Assembly (NCBI RefSeq): GCF_001045465.1
Contig: NZ_LFND01000006.1
Coordinates: forward strand, 124,001 to 188,000
DNA length: 64,000 nucleotides
Reading direction: 5' to 3'
Source of the DNA: Chryseobacterium angstadtii
Lineage (GTDB): Bacteria > Bacteroidota > Bacteroidia > Flavobacteriales > Weeksellaceae
A program made the translations under genes and the position numbers. The notes beneath the pieces are model-generated. The model saw only the letters and a list, made by a program, of their open reading frames with translations. It was not told where the DNA came from and did no database searches. How positions within the stretch are numbered: the stretch's first letter is position 1; each line of letters opens with the position of its first letter. Below, in pieces: positions 34,467 through 42,922 of the stretch.

Positions 34467-36560
34467 ATGAAAAAACATTTATTTCTGGCCGCAATGCTGG
34501 CCACACTGTTCGTGAATGCTCAGAAAAACGACAACCTGCAACGGGATTTCGAAAACCAAAGAATCATAAACAGTGAAAAGTTTGACGCTTATGTTTCTAG
34601 AAATTATGCATCTAATAAAAAAGATGCTAAAATCCAACAAGAAATTGAAGAGAAAAAAAGTGTTCTTGCAGGATTTTTAGGAGACACTCCTTATTTCTAC
34701 GAGCTTCATGATATTGATCAAACCAAAAACTCCAATTCCGATTTTCTTCAGAACGGAACCGTTTCAGGACTAAACGGATCTTTTAACGGTGAGAATATTA
34801 AGATCACCGTGTTTGACGGAGGAAGAGTATTTGCAACACACAACGTTTTTAACAATGCAGCCAATCGTGTAACCAACAAAGAAGCCAATACAATGAATTA
34901 CAGTGCACATGCTACTGCAGTATCAAGTTTTATTGGTGGAAAATCATACATTTCCAACTCCAAGGATATTCAGGGTATTGCTAAAAACTGTACTTTTGAT
35001 TCTTATGCGTTTATGACCTCAACACTTCCGGGAAATACTTCCCAAAGCAGTGTTTTTCAAAAAATAGTAACCGCACAGCCTAAATTATCAAACCATTCAT
35101 ACGGAACCAATTTAGGTTGGGATTACCGTCCTTTACAGGGCATATGGGTGTGGAATGGCTATTACAGTAATGGCACTTCATATAATGCACAGGGAACCTA
35201 TCTTTCCAATGATGAAAACTACGATAAAATTGTGTACAGCAATCCATCTTACGTCATTGTAAAATCTGCTGGAAATTCCTATGGGATGATACCGCCTGCC
35301 GGAGCTACTAATAAATACTACAAAGATTCATTGGGAAATCTTGTTGCTTTCAGTTCTTCAGACACCAATCTCCCTTTAAAAAACTGTAATTCAGGATATG
35401 ATTGTATAGGTACAGGTTCATTAGCCAAGAATATCATTGTTGTAGGTGCCACAAATATTCTTACCGCAGCTGATAAAAGATACACCAACGCCTCAAATGT
35501 TATAAAATCGAGCTACAGCAGTGCAGGGCCAAGAGATGACGGAGGTATTAAACCGGATATTACCACAGTAGGAACCAACGTAGGGCATGCCTCTACGGCA
35601 GAAGATACTACCGGAAGCTCTATTTATAGCTCAGGCAGTGGAACATCTTACTCCGGTCCTATTGTAGCAGGAATTATCGGACTTTGGACTCAAATCAACA
35701 AACAACTTCTCAGCGGTGCTGAATTCAATGCTGCTTCCGCAAAAGTACTTACTATTCATTCTGCGTCTGAAGCCGGAAATATAGGACCGGACCCTCACCA
35801 TGGATGGGGTTTCATTAATGCTAAAAAAGGAGCTGAGCTTTTGGTAGGAAAATCTAATGGTACCGTTATATTTTCGGATGAAGCCTTAACCAGCGGTATT
35901 GCCAACAAAAAAACAGTTACTGCCTCCGGAAGCGAGCCACTTAAAGTAACCATATCATGGATTGACCCGGCTTATAAAACACCTAATTATCAAACTTTTG
36001 CTGAGCTTCATAATGTAAGAACATCAACATTAGTTAATGATCTTGATCTTAGAATTATTGACACCTCCAATAATACGGTTTATTATCCGTGGAAGCTTGA
36101 TCCAGCCAATCCTCTAACAGCTACAAAAGCAGACAATAAGGTAGATAATGTGGAGCAAGTAGTCATTAATGCTCCGGTTGCAGGAAGATCTTACAGAATT
36201 GAGATCACCAATAAAGGTAACCTAGTTAACGATGCGGGCGCTAACACCAGTCAGAATTATGCCATCATGGTAACGGGTCACAGTACTGTGGCCAGAACCT
36301 CTGCAAAACCAAGCGAAGTAGCAAATTCATCAAACAGCATTGTGATTGCTCCTACCAAAACCACAAGCACTGTACAGGTAATGAATGCCCCTAAAAAATC
36401 AGTATTCAACATTTATGATCTTTCCGGCAAAAAGCTATCAAGCGGGTTAATCAATAATGAAAAAGAATCTTTAGATATTTCCACTTATCCTGCGGCGATA
36501 TACATTATCGAAGTCAATACAGGAAAAGAAACTGTATCCAAAAGAGTCATCAAAGAATAA
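34467..36560 (+). CDS. Secreted S8 subtilisin-like serine peptidase with T9SS sorting domain (copy 1)
   Basis: 697 residues. Signal peptide 1-18 (ending FVNAQ), a helical propeptide (about 20-75, DFENQRIINSEKFDAYVS), then the S8 domain. The catalytic triad is readable: Asp117 (ITVFDGG), His148 (YSAHATAVSSF) and Ser394 (GTSYSGPIVAG), with the oxyanion Asn in IVKSAGNS. A beta-sandwich P-domain-like region follows (LKVTISWIDPAY ... LVNDLDLRIID ... DNVEQVVINAPVAGRSYRI), then a T9SS type A domain (about 625-697, IAPTKTTSTVQVM ... IYIIEVNTGKETVSKRVIKE). Followed 276 bp later by a paralogue. Expected to be an extracellular protease. Confidence 0.92.
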   Translation: MKKHLFLAAMLATLFVNAQKNDNLQRDFENQRIINSEKFDAYVSRNYASNKKDAKIQQEIEEKKSVLAGFLGDTPYFYELHDIDQTKNSNSDFLQNGTVSGLNGSFNGENIKITVFDGGRVFATHNVFNNAANRVTNKEANTMNYSAHATAVSSFIGGKSYISNSKDIQGIAKNCTFDSYAFMTSTLPGNTSQSSVFQKIVTAQPKLSNHSYGTNLGWDYRPLQGIWVWNGYYSNGTSYNAQGTYLSNDENYDKIVYSNPSYVIVKSAGNSYGMIPPAGATNKYYKDSLGNLVAFSSSDTNLPLKNCNSGYDCIGTGSLAKNIIVVGATNILTAADKRYTNASNVIKSSYSSAGPRDDGGIKPDITTVGTNVGHASTAEDTTGSSIYSSGSGTSYSGPIVAGIIGLWTQINKQLLSGAEFNAASAKVLTIHSASEAGNIGPDPHHGWGFINAKKGAELLVGKSNGTVIFSDEALTSGIANKKTVTASGSEPLKVTISWIDPAYKTPNYQTFAELHNVRTSTLVNDLDLRIIDTSNNTVYYPWKLDPANPLTATKADNKVDNVEQVVINAPVAGRSYRIEITNKGNLVNDAGANTSQNYAIMVTGHSTVARTSAKPSEVANSSNSIVIAPTKTTSTVQVMNAPKKSVFNIYDLSGKKLSSGLINNEKESLDISTYPAAIYIIEVNTGKETVSKRVIKE

Positions 36561-36872
36561 TTCCCCAATCTATTTTCATTCTTCAGCCGTTTTCACTTGA
36601 TGTGGAAACGGCTTTTACATAATATCTTAAAACGACTATTCCTTTCCAGCTTCTTAAAAGGTATCAAAAAGTAAAAAGAGACCCATGATTTAACATAATA
36701 TAAAGCCTTTTTCAAGTATGAAAACTATTAGTATCAGGATCTTAAATTAAAATTATAAACAAGGGAATGGAAATGTTTTTATATTTTAAATCAAACCATT
36801 GATTTACAAATAATTACACCAAGCTATTTCATTTAATTGATATATTTAAGCATTACTTTTAATATAAATACT
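36561..36872. other. 312-bp spacer between subtilase paralogues, with terminator
   Basis: Holds a terminator (36585-36617, AGCCGTTTTCA paired with TGTGGAAACGGCT, then TTTT) for the first subtilase. The rest is A/T-rich. TATATTTA at 36841-36848 is one base off the TAnnTTTG box and may be the -7 element of the second subtilase, 25 bp before its ATG. Confidence 0.6.
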
Positions 36873-39002
36873 ATGAAAAAAATCTTTATCCCGATTGGCA
36901 TTTTAACCCTCATCGTTACAAATGCACAAAACAATGAAATTCTATTACAACAACTCGAAAAAGAAAAAATAGAAAACAAAACTAAATTTGAAACTTATGT
37001 CTCCAAAAAGTATGGCTCAGACCGCAGTCCGGAAATTTTAAAAGAAATTGAAGAAAAGAAAATAACACTTGCCGGATTTTTGCCAGGTAACAAACCTTAC
37101 TTCCTTCAAGCTGAAGATCTGGATCAGGTCTTAAATTCTAATACAGACTTTCTTCAAGATGGAACGGTAACAGGACTTACCGGATCATTCAACGGAGAGA
37201 ACATCAAATTTACCATTTTCGACGGAAGCACCGTGGGCGGCGCCGCAAGGGTATATGCGAATCATGTTCTTTTTAATAATATTCCCAACAGAATTACGAA
37301 CAAGGAAAACAGCACCCTTATATACGGAGATCATGCTACTTCTGTTTCAGGGTTTATAGGATCAAAAAATTATCCTTTTACTTTCACATTGAATGATGGG
37401 ACCACCAGACAGGTTAATTTTAAGGGAATTGCACCCAATTCATTTATTGATGCTTACTCTTTTGGTACCACTACATTACCCGGAGATACTTCATCAAGCA
37501 ATGTGTTTCAAAAAATACTGATTGCACAGCCTAACATCTCCAATCATTCGTACGGAACGAATCAGGGATGGGGTATAGCCGCTGTTTCAGGAGCTACCGC
37601 CTGGGTATGGAACGGAAGCTTTACAAGTCCCAACACCTATTATGACGCGCAGGGAACCTATCATACGGGAGATAAAAATTATGATCAAATCGTATACAAT
37701 AATCCTTCTTATATTATCGTAAAATCTTCCGGTAATTTTTTTGGCAACGGGCCAGGAGCTGACAATCTCAAAAGGTATTATACAAATGCCGCAGGAGCAT
37801 ACGTAGAATTTTCAGCTACAGATACACTTCCGCCTGTAAACTGTGTACAGGGTTATGACTGTATCGGCATAGGTTCACTGGGTAAAAACATTATAGTTGT
37901 AGGCGCCAATGACCGCATTACCGCCAACGGAGGAAGATATACGGCTGCTTCAGATGTTATTCATTCAAGCTACAGCAGTGCGGGACCAAGAGATGACGGA
38001 GGCATAAAACCGGATATCAGTACAGTAGGAACTGATGTTGCAAGTCCTACAACTGCTAACAACACTACGGGAAGCAACAGTGTTACCATTGGCAGCGGAA
38101 CCTCTTATTCCGCCCCTATCGTAACAGGAATTATAGGGCTTTGGACCCAAATCAATAAGCAGTTATTTGCCGGCAGTCTTCTCAATGCGGCTTCTGCCAA
38201 AACTTTAATGATACATTCTGCTCTGGAAGCAGGAAACATTGGTCCTGATCCTCAATTTGGCTGGGGATTTATCAATGCTAAAAAAGGGGCAGAATTATTG
38301 GTGGGAAAATCTAACAATACCGTATTATTTAATGATGAAACCCTGAATAATAACACGCCGAATATCAAAAAGGTTATCGCTTCCGGTTCGGAGCCGTTAA
38401 AAATAACCCTGTCATGGGTAGATCCTGAATTTACCAACTTTGATAATGAATGGGCTTCCAATAACAACAACAGAAACTCTAAGCTGATTAATGATATAGA
38501 TGTAAGAATTACCGATATGGTAACCAATGCTGTTTATACTCCCTGGAAACTTGATGCGCTAAGCCCGATGACACCCGCTACAAAAGGAGACAATACGGTA
38601 GATAATGTAGAACAGGTTATCGTAGATGCTCCCGTTGCAGGAAGGATTTATAAAATTGAAATTTCCCATAAGGGTACATTGAAAAACAATTCAGGTGCAG
38701 CAGCACCTCAGAACTATTCCATTCTGACTACAGGATATACTCAGGTATTAGGAACCCAGGAGAATGCTTATTTAACGAATATTGCCATTGCCCCTACTGT
38801 CACCAAAGACATTGTAAACATTCTTAAAGCACCTAAAAAATCAACTTACACTGTTTATGACTTATCCGGTAAAAAACTCCGGAATGGTATGATCAAAAGT
38901 GATAAGGAATATGTTGATCTTTCGGCTTACAATAAAGGAATTTACATCATTGAAATAAATACCGGTAAAGAAGTTATTTCTAAAAAAGTAATTAAGGAAT
39001 AG
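36873..39002 (+). CDS. Secreted S8 subtilisin-like serine peptidase with T9SS sorting domain (copy 2)
   Basis: 709 residues from the ATG at 36873 (MKKIFIPIGI, signal ending VTNAQ); an earlier in-frame ATG adds 12 codons that do not suit a signal peptide. Full-length paralogue of the preceding gene: propeptide, then Asp117 (FTIFDGS), His154 (YGDHATSVSGF), oxyanion Asn (IIVKSSGNFF) and Ser411 (GTSYSAPIVTG), the P-domain-like region (LKITLSWVDPEF ... LINDIDVRITD) and a T9SS type A domain ending KEVISKKVIKE. Differences are concentrated in surface loops, for example a longer loop after the His region (PFTFTLNDGTTRQVNFKG). The pair arose by tandem duplication and may differ in substrate choice. 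Confidence 0.92.
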   Translation: MKKIFIPIGILTLIVTNAQNNEILLQQLEKEKIENKTKFETYVSKKYGSDRSPEILKEIEEKKITLAGFLPGNKPYFLQAEDLDQVLNSNTDFLQDGTVTGLTGSFNGENIKFTIFDGSTVGGAARVYANHVLFNNIPNRITNKENSTLIYGDHATSVSGFIGSKNYPFTFTLNDGTTRQVNFKGIAPNSFIDAYSFGTTTLPGDTSSSNVFQKILIAQPNISNHSYGTNQGWGIAAVSGATAWVWNGSFTSPNTYYDAQGTYHTGDKNYDQIVYNNPSYIIVKSSGNFFGNGPGADNLKRYYTNAAGAYVEFSATDTLPPVNCVQGYDCIGIGSLGKNIIVVGANDRITANGGRYTAASDVIHSSYSSAGPRDDGGIKPDISTVGTDVASPTTANNTTGSNSVTIGSGTSYSAPIVTGIIGLWTQINKQLFAGSLLNAASAKTLMIHSALEAGNIGPDPQFGWGFINAKKGAELLVGKSNNTVLFNDETLNNNTPNIKKVIASGSEPLKITLSWVDPEFTNFDNEWASNNNNRNSKLINDIDVRITDMVTNAVYTPWKLDALSPMTPATKGDNTVDNVEQVIVDAPVAGRIYKIEISHKGTLKNNSGAAAPQNYSILTTGYTQVLGTQENAYLTNIAIAPTVTKDIVNILKAPKKSTYTVYDLSGKKLRNGMIKSDKEYVDLSAYNKGIYIIEINTGKEVISKKVIKE

Positions 39003-39026
39003 GCCTTTACATCATTCAATCTTCAC

Positions 39027-39060
39027 AAAATACTAACAGTTGTTAGTATTTTGTTTTTTT
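39027..39060 (+). terminator. Terminator of second subtilase, overlapping next promoter
   Basis: Perfect 12-bp stem AAAATACTAACA/TGTTAGTATTTT with a 2-nt gap and a following GTTTTTTT tract. The TTG within the hairpin (39040-39042) lies 21 bp before the -7 box of the next gene. Confidence 0.88.
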
Positions 39061-39063
39061 GTG

Positions 39064-39071
39064 TATATTTG
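39064..39071 (+). promoter_or_regulatory. Candidate -7 promoter box of the E1 gene
   Basis: TATATTTG is an exact TAnnTTTG match, 7 bp before the ATG at 39078 (nearly leaderless message). A TTG at 39040-39042 is 21 bp upstream. Confidence 0.6.
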
Positions 39072-39077
39072 CTATCT

Positions 39078-41150
39078 ATGGAAAATACACTTCACGAAAA
39101 AGTTTCTCAGGATATTTTGTTAAAAGCATACAATCACATGATGCTGGCAAAGGCTATGGCGGATATCTACGAAGAAAACAGAAACATCTGTAAATATGTT
39201 CATAGTACTTCCAGAGGCCATGAAGCTATTCAGCTGGCCACTGCTTATCAGCTTAAAAAAGAAGACTGGGTGTCTCCTTATTACAGAGATGAAAGTATTC
39301 TTTTGGGAATCGGTTTTGAACCGTATGAACTCATGCTGCAGCTTCTCGCAAAAGCAGAAGATCCTTTTTCGGGTGGAAGATCCTACTACTCTCATCCTTC
39401 AAGCAGGGACGAAAACAAACCCAAAATCATTCACCAGAGCTCTGCTACAGGAATGCAGACCATTCCTACTACAGGTGTTGCTCAGGGGATAAAATACATT
39501 CAGGATTTTAATTTACAGAATTTTGAAAACAATCCGGTTGTGGTATGCAGTCTTGGAGACAATTCGGTAACGGAAGGTGAAGTAAGTGAAGCTTTACAGT
39601 TTGCCGCTCTTCATCAACTTCCTATTATATTTCTGGTACAGGATAACGAATGGGGAATTTCTGTAACCAAAGAGGAAGCAAGAACATGTGACGCCTATGA
39701 TTTTGTATCAGGTTTTACAGGATTGAGCAGAATGCGTGTGGACGGAACCGATTTCGTGGAAAGTTTTGAAGCGATGAAAAAGGCGGTTGATTTTGTAAGA
39801 AACGAAAGAAAACCTCTGGTAGTCTGTGCAAAAACAGTACTTATTGGTCATCATACGTCTGGAGTAAGAAGAGAGTTTTACAGAGATGAAGAAGATTTAA
39901 CAAAACATAGAGCTAAAGATCCGGGCGAGATCCTTAGAAAACAGCTTCTTGAAGCCGGAGTGGATGAAGATCTTTTAAAACAGATCACTAAAAAAGCCCG
40001 TCTGGAAGCAGAAGAAGCATTTGAAAAAGCCAAAAATGCCGAAGACCCTAAACCTGAAACTGTTATGCAGCACGTTTTCGCCCCTACCCCTATCACAGAG
40101 GAAACGGGAACCCGTGAACCTGCCGGCGGTGAAAAAATCGTTATGGTAGATGCGGCTATTCATGCTGTTCAGGAACTGATGTGGAAACACCCTGAAGCTC
40201 TTCTTTACGGACAGGATGTAGGGGAAAGAATTGGTGGTGTGTTCAGAGAAACGGTCACTTTAGGAAAAAAATTCGGAAGTAAAAGAGTATTTAATACGGC
40301 TATTCAGGAGGCCTATATCATTGGATCAACGGCCGGAATGAGTGCCGTAGGACTGAAGCCTATCGTGGAAGTTCAGTTTGCCGATTATATTTATCCGGGA
40401 ATCAATCAACTGATCACGGAAATTTCAAAATCAAGTTATTTAAGCCAGGGAAAATTCCCGGTTAGCAATATCATCCGTGTACCTATTGGTGCTTACGGAG
40501 GAGGCGGACCTTATCATAGCGGAAGTGTTGAAAGTATCTTAGCCAACATTAAAGGAATCAAGATTGCCTATCCGAGTAATGCAGCTGACTTTAAAGGATT
40601 ATTAAAAGCAGCTTATTATGATCCCAACCCGGTGATCATGCTGGAGCATAAAGGTCTTTACTGGAGCAAGGTTCCGGGAACTGAAGATGCTAAAACCATT
40701 GAACCGGCAGAAGATTACATCCTTCCTTTCGGAAAAGGAAAAGTAATTATTGAAGCGGATCAGAATGAAACTGAAAAAGGAAGAACATTATTAGTCGTTA
40801 CCTATGGAATGGGTGTTTACTGGGCTAAAGAAGCCGTGAAGAACTTTAACGGCAGAGTTGAAGTCATTGACCTTCGAACTATAATTCCTTTGGATGAAGC
40901 ACTTGTTTTCGAAAGAGTAAAAGCACACGGAAAGTGTATCGTTCTTACGGAAGAGCAGTTAAATAATTCGTTTGCGGAAGCATTTGCGCACCGTATCTCG
41001 AAAAACTGTTTCAAATATCTGGATGCTCCTGTAGAAACCATGGGATCTCTGGATGTTCCGGCCGTACCTATCAATCTGGTACTGGAGAAAGAGATGCTTC
41101 CTAATGCTGAAAAACTCAGCAAAAAAATTGAAGAAATGCTGCACTATTAA
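39078..41150 (+). CDS. Fused alpha-beta E1 component of a 2-oxoacid dehydrogenase
   Basis: 690 residues from the ATG at 39078 (MENTLHEKVS). Residues 1 to about 330 are the E1-alpha half, with the thiamine diphosphate motif GDNSVTEGEVSEA ... QDNEWGIS (GDG..N type). Residues about 355-690 are the E1-beta half (HPEALLYGQDVGERIGGVF, FNTAIQEAYIIGSTAGMSAVGL, RVPIGAYGGGGPYHSG). The enzyme decarboxylates a 2-oxoacid and transfers the acyl group to a lipoyl E2. The closest relatives are branched-chain 2-oxoacid (2-oxoisovalerate) dehydrogenase E1 fusions, a known arrangement in Bacteroidota; substrate cannot be fixed by sequence alone. No E2 or E3 gene is adjacent. Terminator at 41171-41199. Confidence 0.9.
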   Translation: MENTLHEKVSQDILLKAYNHMMLAKAMADIYEENRNICKYVHSTSRGHEAIQLATAYQLKKEDWVSPYYRDESILLGIGFEPYELMLQLLAKAEDPFSGGRSYYSHPSSRDENKPKIIHQSSATGMQTIPTTGVAQGIKYIQDFNLQNFENNPVVVCSLGDNSVTEGEVSEALQFAALHQLPIIFLVQDNEWGISVTKEEARTCDAYDFVSGFTGLSRMRVDGTDFVESFEAMKKAVDFVRNERKPLVVCAKTVLIGHHTSGVRREFYRDEEDLTKHRAKDPGEILRKQLLEAGVDEDLLKQITKKARLEAEEAFEKAKNAEDPKPETVMQHVFAPTPITEETGTREPAGGEKIVMVDAAIHAVQELMWKHPEALLYGQDVGERIGGVFRETVTLGKKFGSKRVFNTAIQEAYIIGSTAGMSAVGLKPIVEVQFADYIYPGINQLITEISKSSYLSQGKFPVSNIIRVPIGAYGGGGPYHSGSVESILANIKGIKIAYPSNAADFKGLLKAAYYDPNPVIMLEHKGLYWSKVPGTEDAKTIEPAEDYILPFGKGKVIIEADQNETEKGRTLLVVTYGMGVYWAKEAVKNFNGRVEVIDLRTIIPLDEALVFERVKAHGKCIVLTEEQLNNSFAEAFAHRISKNCFKYLDAPVETMGSLDVPAVPINLVLEKEMLPNAEKLSKKIEEMLHY

Positions 41151-41170
41151 TCAGCAATATTAAATATATG

Positions 41171-41199
41171 AAACCTCTAATTTTTTAGAGGTTTTTTTT
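41171..41199 (+). terminator. Terminator of E1 gene
   Basis: Stem AAACCTCTAA/TTAGAGGTTT followed by T5-6, 20 bp after the stop codon. Confidence 0.88.
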
Positions 41200-41279
41200 A
41201 TTACTTTTAATATAGGATTACGATACCCGAACTTTGGTATTTAATTTGCTCATGTCCACACCAAACTTGATGAAACAGT

Positions 41280-42305
41280 ATGATCACCACAAAGTATTTC
41301 AATTACAAACAGGTTCTTAATCTTGCAGGCGGCCATTTGATCTGGCTTACCGCCTGGTGTACATTGGTAGCAGCCCTTTTTTATTTCTTTAAATGGCAGT
41401 GGATGATTATTCCGTGGGTTCCGGTAGCTCTGATTGGTACCGCAGAAGCTTTTTATGTAGGTTTTAAAAATAACCAGGCCTACGACAGATTGTGGGAAGC
41501 CCGTAAAATATGGGGCGGTATTGTAAACTCCAGCCGTTCTTTTGTTTCCATGCTATATGCTTTCAATACAACCGGGGAAGGGAACAGCGAAACCGAAACG
41601 ATAAAAAAGAGAATAGCTTACCGCCATATTGCGTGGCTGTACACTTTCCGCGAACAATTATTAATTCCTACAGAATGGGAGCATATGTCCCAAAAGAGAC
41701 ATTTCGGAGATATCAATATCAGAAGGCACAGACTCATTAAAGCCGGATTTCCGGACTATGGAAGAACCCCTATTTTCCTTCATAAATATCTTTCCGAAAA
41801 GGAACTTGATCTTCAGCCGGAATATAAAAATTTTGCCACTTACCTGATTTCAAAACAGGCCAAAGAAGTAAACGAATTAAAAAATTTAGGCGACATTTCG
41901 GATTTCAACCAAATGCAGCTTCAGGAAGCCCTTAATCTTTTCTATGATTATCAAGGCCAGGCGGAAAGGATAAAAAAATTCCCTTCACCCAGACAGTTTG
42001 CCAGTACCGCTTTTATTTTTAACGTCATCTTCATTATGCTACTTCCTCTTGGATTGGTGAATGAATTTGCAAAACTGGGGAACTGGGGAATATTGGTCAG
42101 TGTTCCTTTCTGCGTCATCATCGGATGGATTTACATTGTTATGGAACTGGTTGGAGATTATTCCGAAAACCCTTTTGAAGGGATGATGTTCGATATTCCC
42201 ATGCTTTCCATATGCCGAACCATTGAAATTGATGTTCTTCAGATGATCGGTGAGCATGATGATCTTCCTGACCCTATTGCTTCCAAAAACGGAGTTCTCG
42301 TATAA
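41280..42305 (+). CDS. Bestrophin family ion channel
   Basis: 341 residues. Four membrane segments and the bestrophin signature are visible: two N-terminal helices (LIWLTAWCTLVAALFYFF and IIPWVPVALIGTAEAFYVGF), the conserved NNQAYDRLWEARKIWGGIVN segment, R-rich cytosolic helices, and a second pair of helices (TAFIFNVIFIMLLPLGL and ILVSVPFCVIIGWIYIVMEL) before the ENPFEGMMFDIPMLSICRTIEID tail (NPF). Bacterial members are pentameric channels, some conducting cations. Single-gene unit; its stop codon is next to the convergent Lrp gene with no visible strong terminator. Confidence 0.92.
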   Translation: MITTKYFNYKQVLNLAGGHLIWLTAWCTLVAALFYFFKWQWMIIPWVPVALIGTAEAFYVGFKNNQAYDRLWEARKIWGGIVNSSRSFVSMLYAFNTTGEGNSETETIKKRIAYRHIAWLYTFREQLLIPTEWEHMSQKRHFGDINIRRHRLIKAGFPDYGRTPIFLHKYLSEKELDLQPEYKNFATYLISKQAKEVNELKNLGDISDFNQMQLQEALNLFYDYQGQAERIKKFPSPRQFASTAFIFNVIFIMLLPLGLVNEFAKLGNWGILVSVPFCVIIGWIYIVMELVGDYSENPFEGMMFDIPMLSICRTIEIDVLQMIGEHDDLPDPIASKNGVLV

Positions 42306-42764
42306 TTACAGAACAATTGCCGTTGTATTTTTCACCTCAGAGATCATAAAAGAACTGTGGGTACTCGCTATATGCTGGAGTGCCGTTAATTTGGTAAGCA
42401 TAAAATTACGGTAATCCTCCATGTCCTTAACGCCTAATTTCAGGATATAGTCGTAATCACCGCTCACATGGAAACATTCTGTAACTTCCTGCAGGTTCAT
42501 GACTTCTTTTTCAAACTGCAGTACAAATTCTTTTTTGTGCTGTGCGAGTTTTATATGACATAAGACAATGAAATCCCGGTTAATTTTGTGTCTGTTCAGC
42601 AATGCTACATACTTGGAAATCACGCCTGTATTTTCAAGCTTTTTGATACGTTCATAAACAGCTGTTACAGACAAACCCAGCTTGTAAGACAGTTCTTTGG
42701 TGGTCTGCTTGCAGTCTTCCTGAAGTAACAGGAGCAGTTTTTTATCGGTTTCATCAAAATTCAT
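42306..42764 (-). CDS. Lrp/AsnC family transcriptional regulator
   Basis: 152 residues, the usual family length. An N-terminal winged helix-turn-helix (TDKKLLLLLQEDCKQTTKEL, then LGLSVTAVYERIKKLENTGVI) is followed by an RAM effector domain (HVSGDYDYILKLGVKDMEDY). It is divergent from a Cys/Met-metabolism PLP enzyme gene over a 158-bp gap, so it very likely controls that gene and itself in response to an amino acid. Its stop codon adjoins the bestrophin stop codon. Confidence 0.93.
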   Translation of the reverse strand: MNFDETDKKLLLLLQEDCKQTTKELSYKLGLSVTAVYERIKKLENTGVISKYVALLNRHKINRDFIVLCHIKLAQHKKEFVLQFEKEVMNLQEVTECFHVSGDYDYILKLGVKDMEDYRNFMLTKLTALQHIASTHSSFMISEVKNTTAIVL

Positions 42765-42810
42765 AGATATATTTTTGGATAAAGTTTAACAAATTCAAAT
42801 ATAATAAACA

Positions 42811-42834
42811 TATTTTCTAATAAAAATAGAAATA
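42811..42834. promoter_or_regulatory. Candidate Lrp/AsnC operator
   Basis: An imperfect inverted repeat TATTTTCTA-N7-TAGAAATA in the Lrp/PLP-enzyme divergent gap. A second, looser pair (TACAA..TTGTA) lies near 42849-42871. AT-rich palindromes of this size suit Lrp-family sites, but the A/T-rich background makes chance matches likely. Confidence 0.35.
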
Positions 42835-42922
42835 GCAGATTTATATTCTACAAATTTAAATATATCTTGTAATAATTAGGAAAACAAAGCATATTTAAGC
42901 CGACAAATAAAACCTAAAGTTT

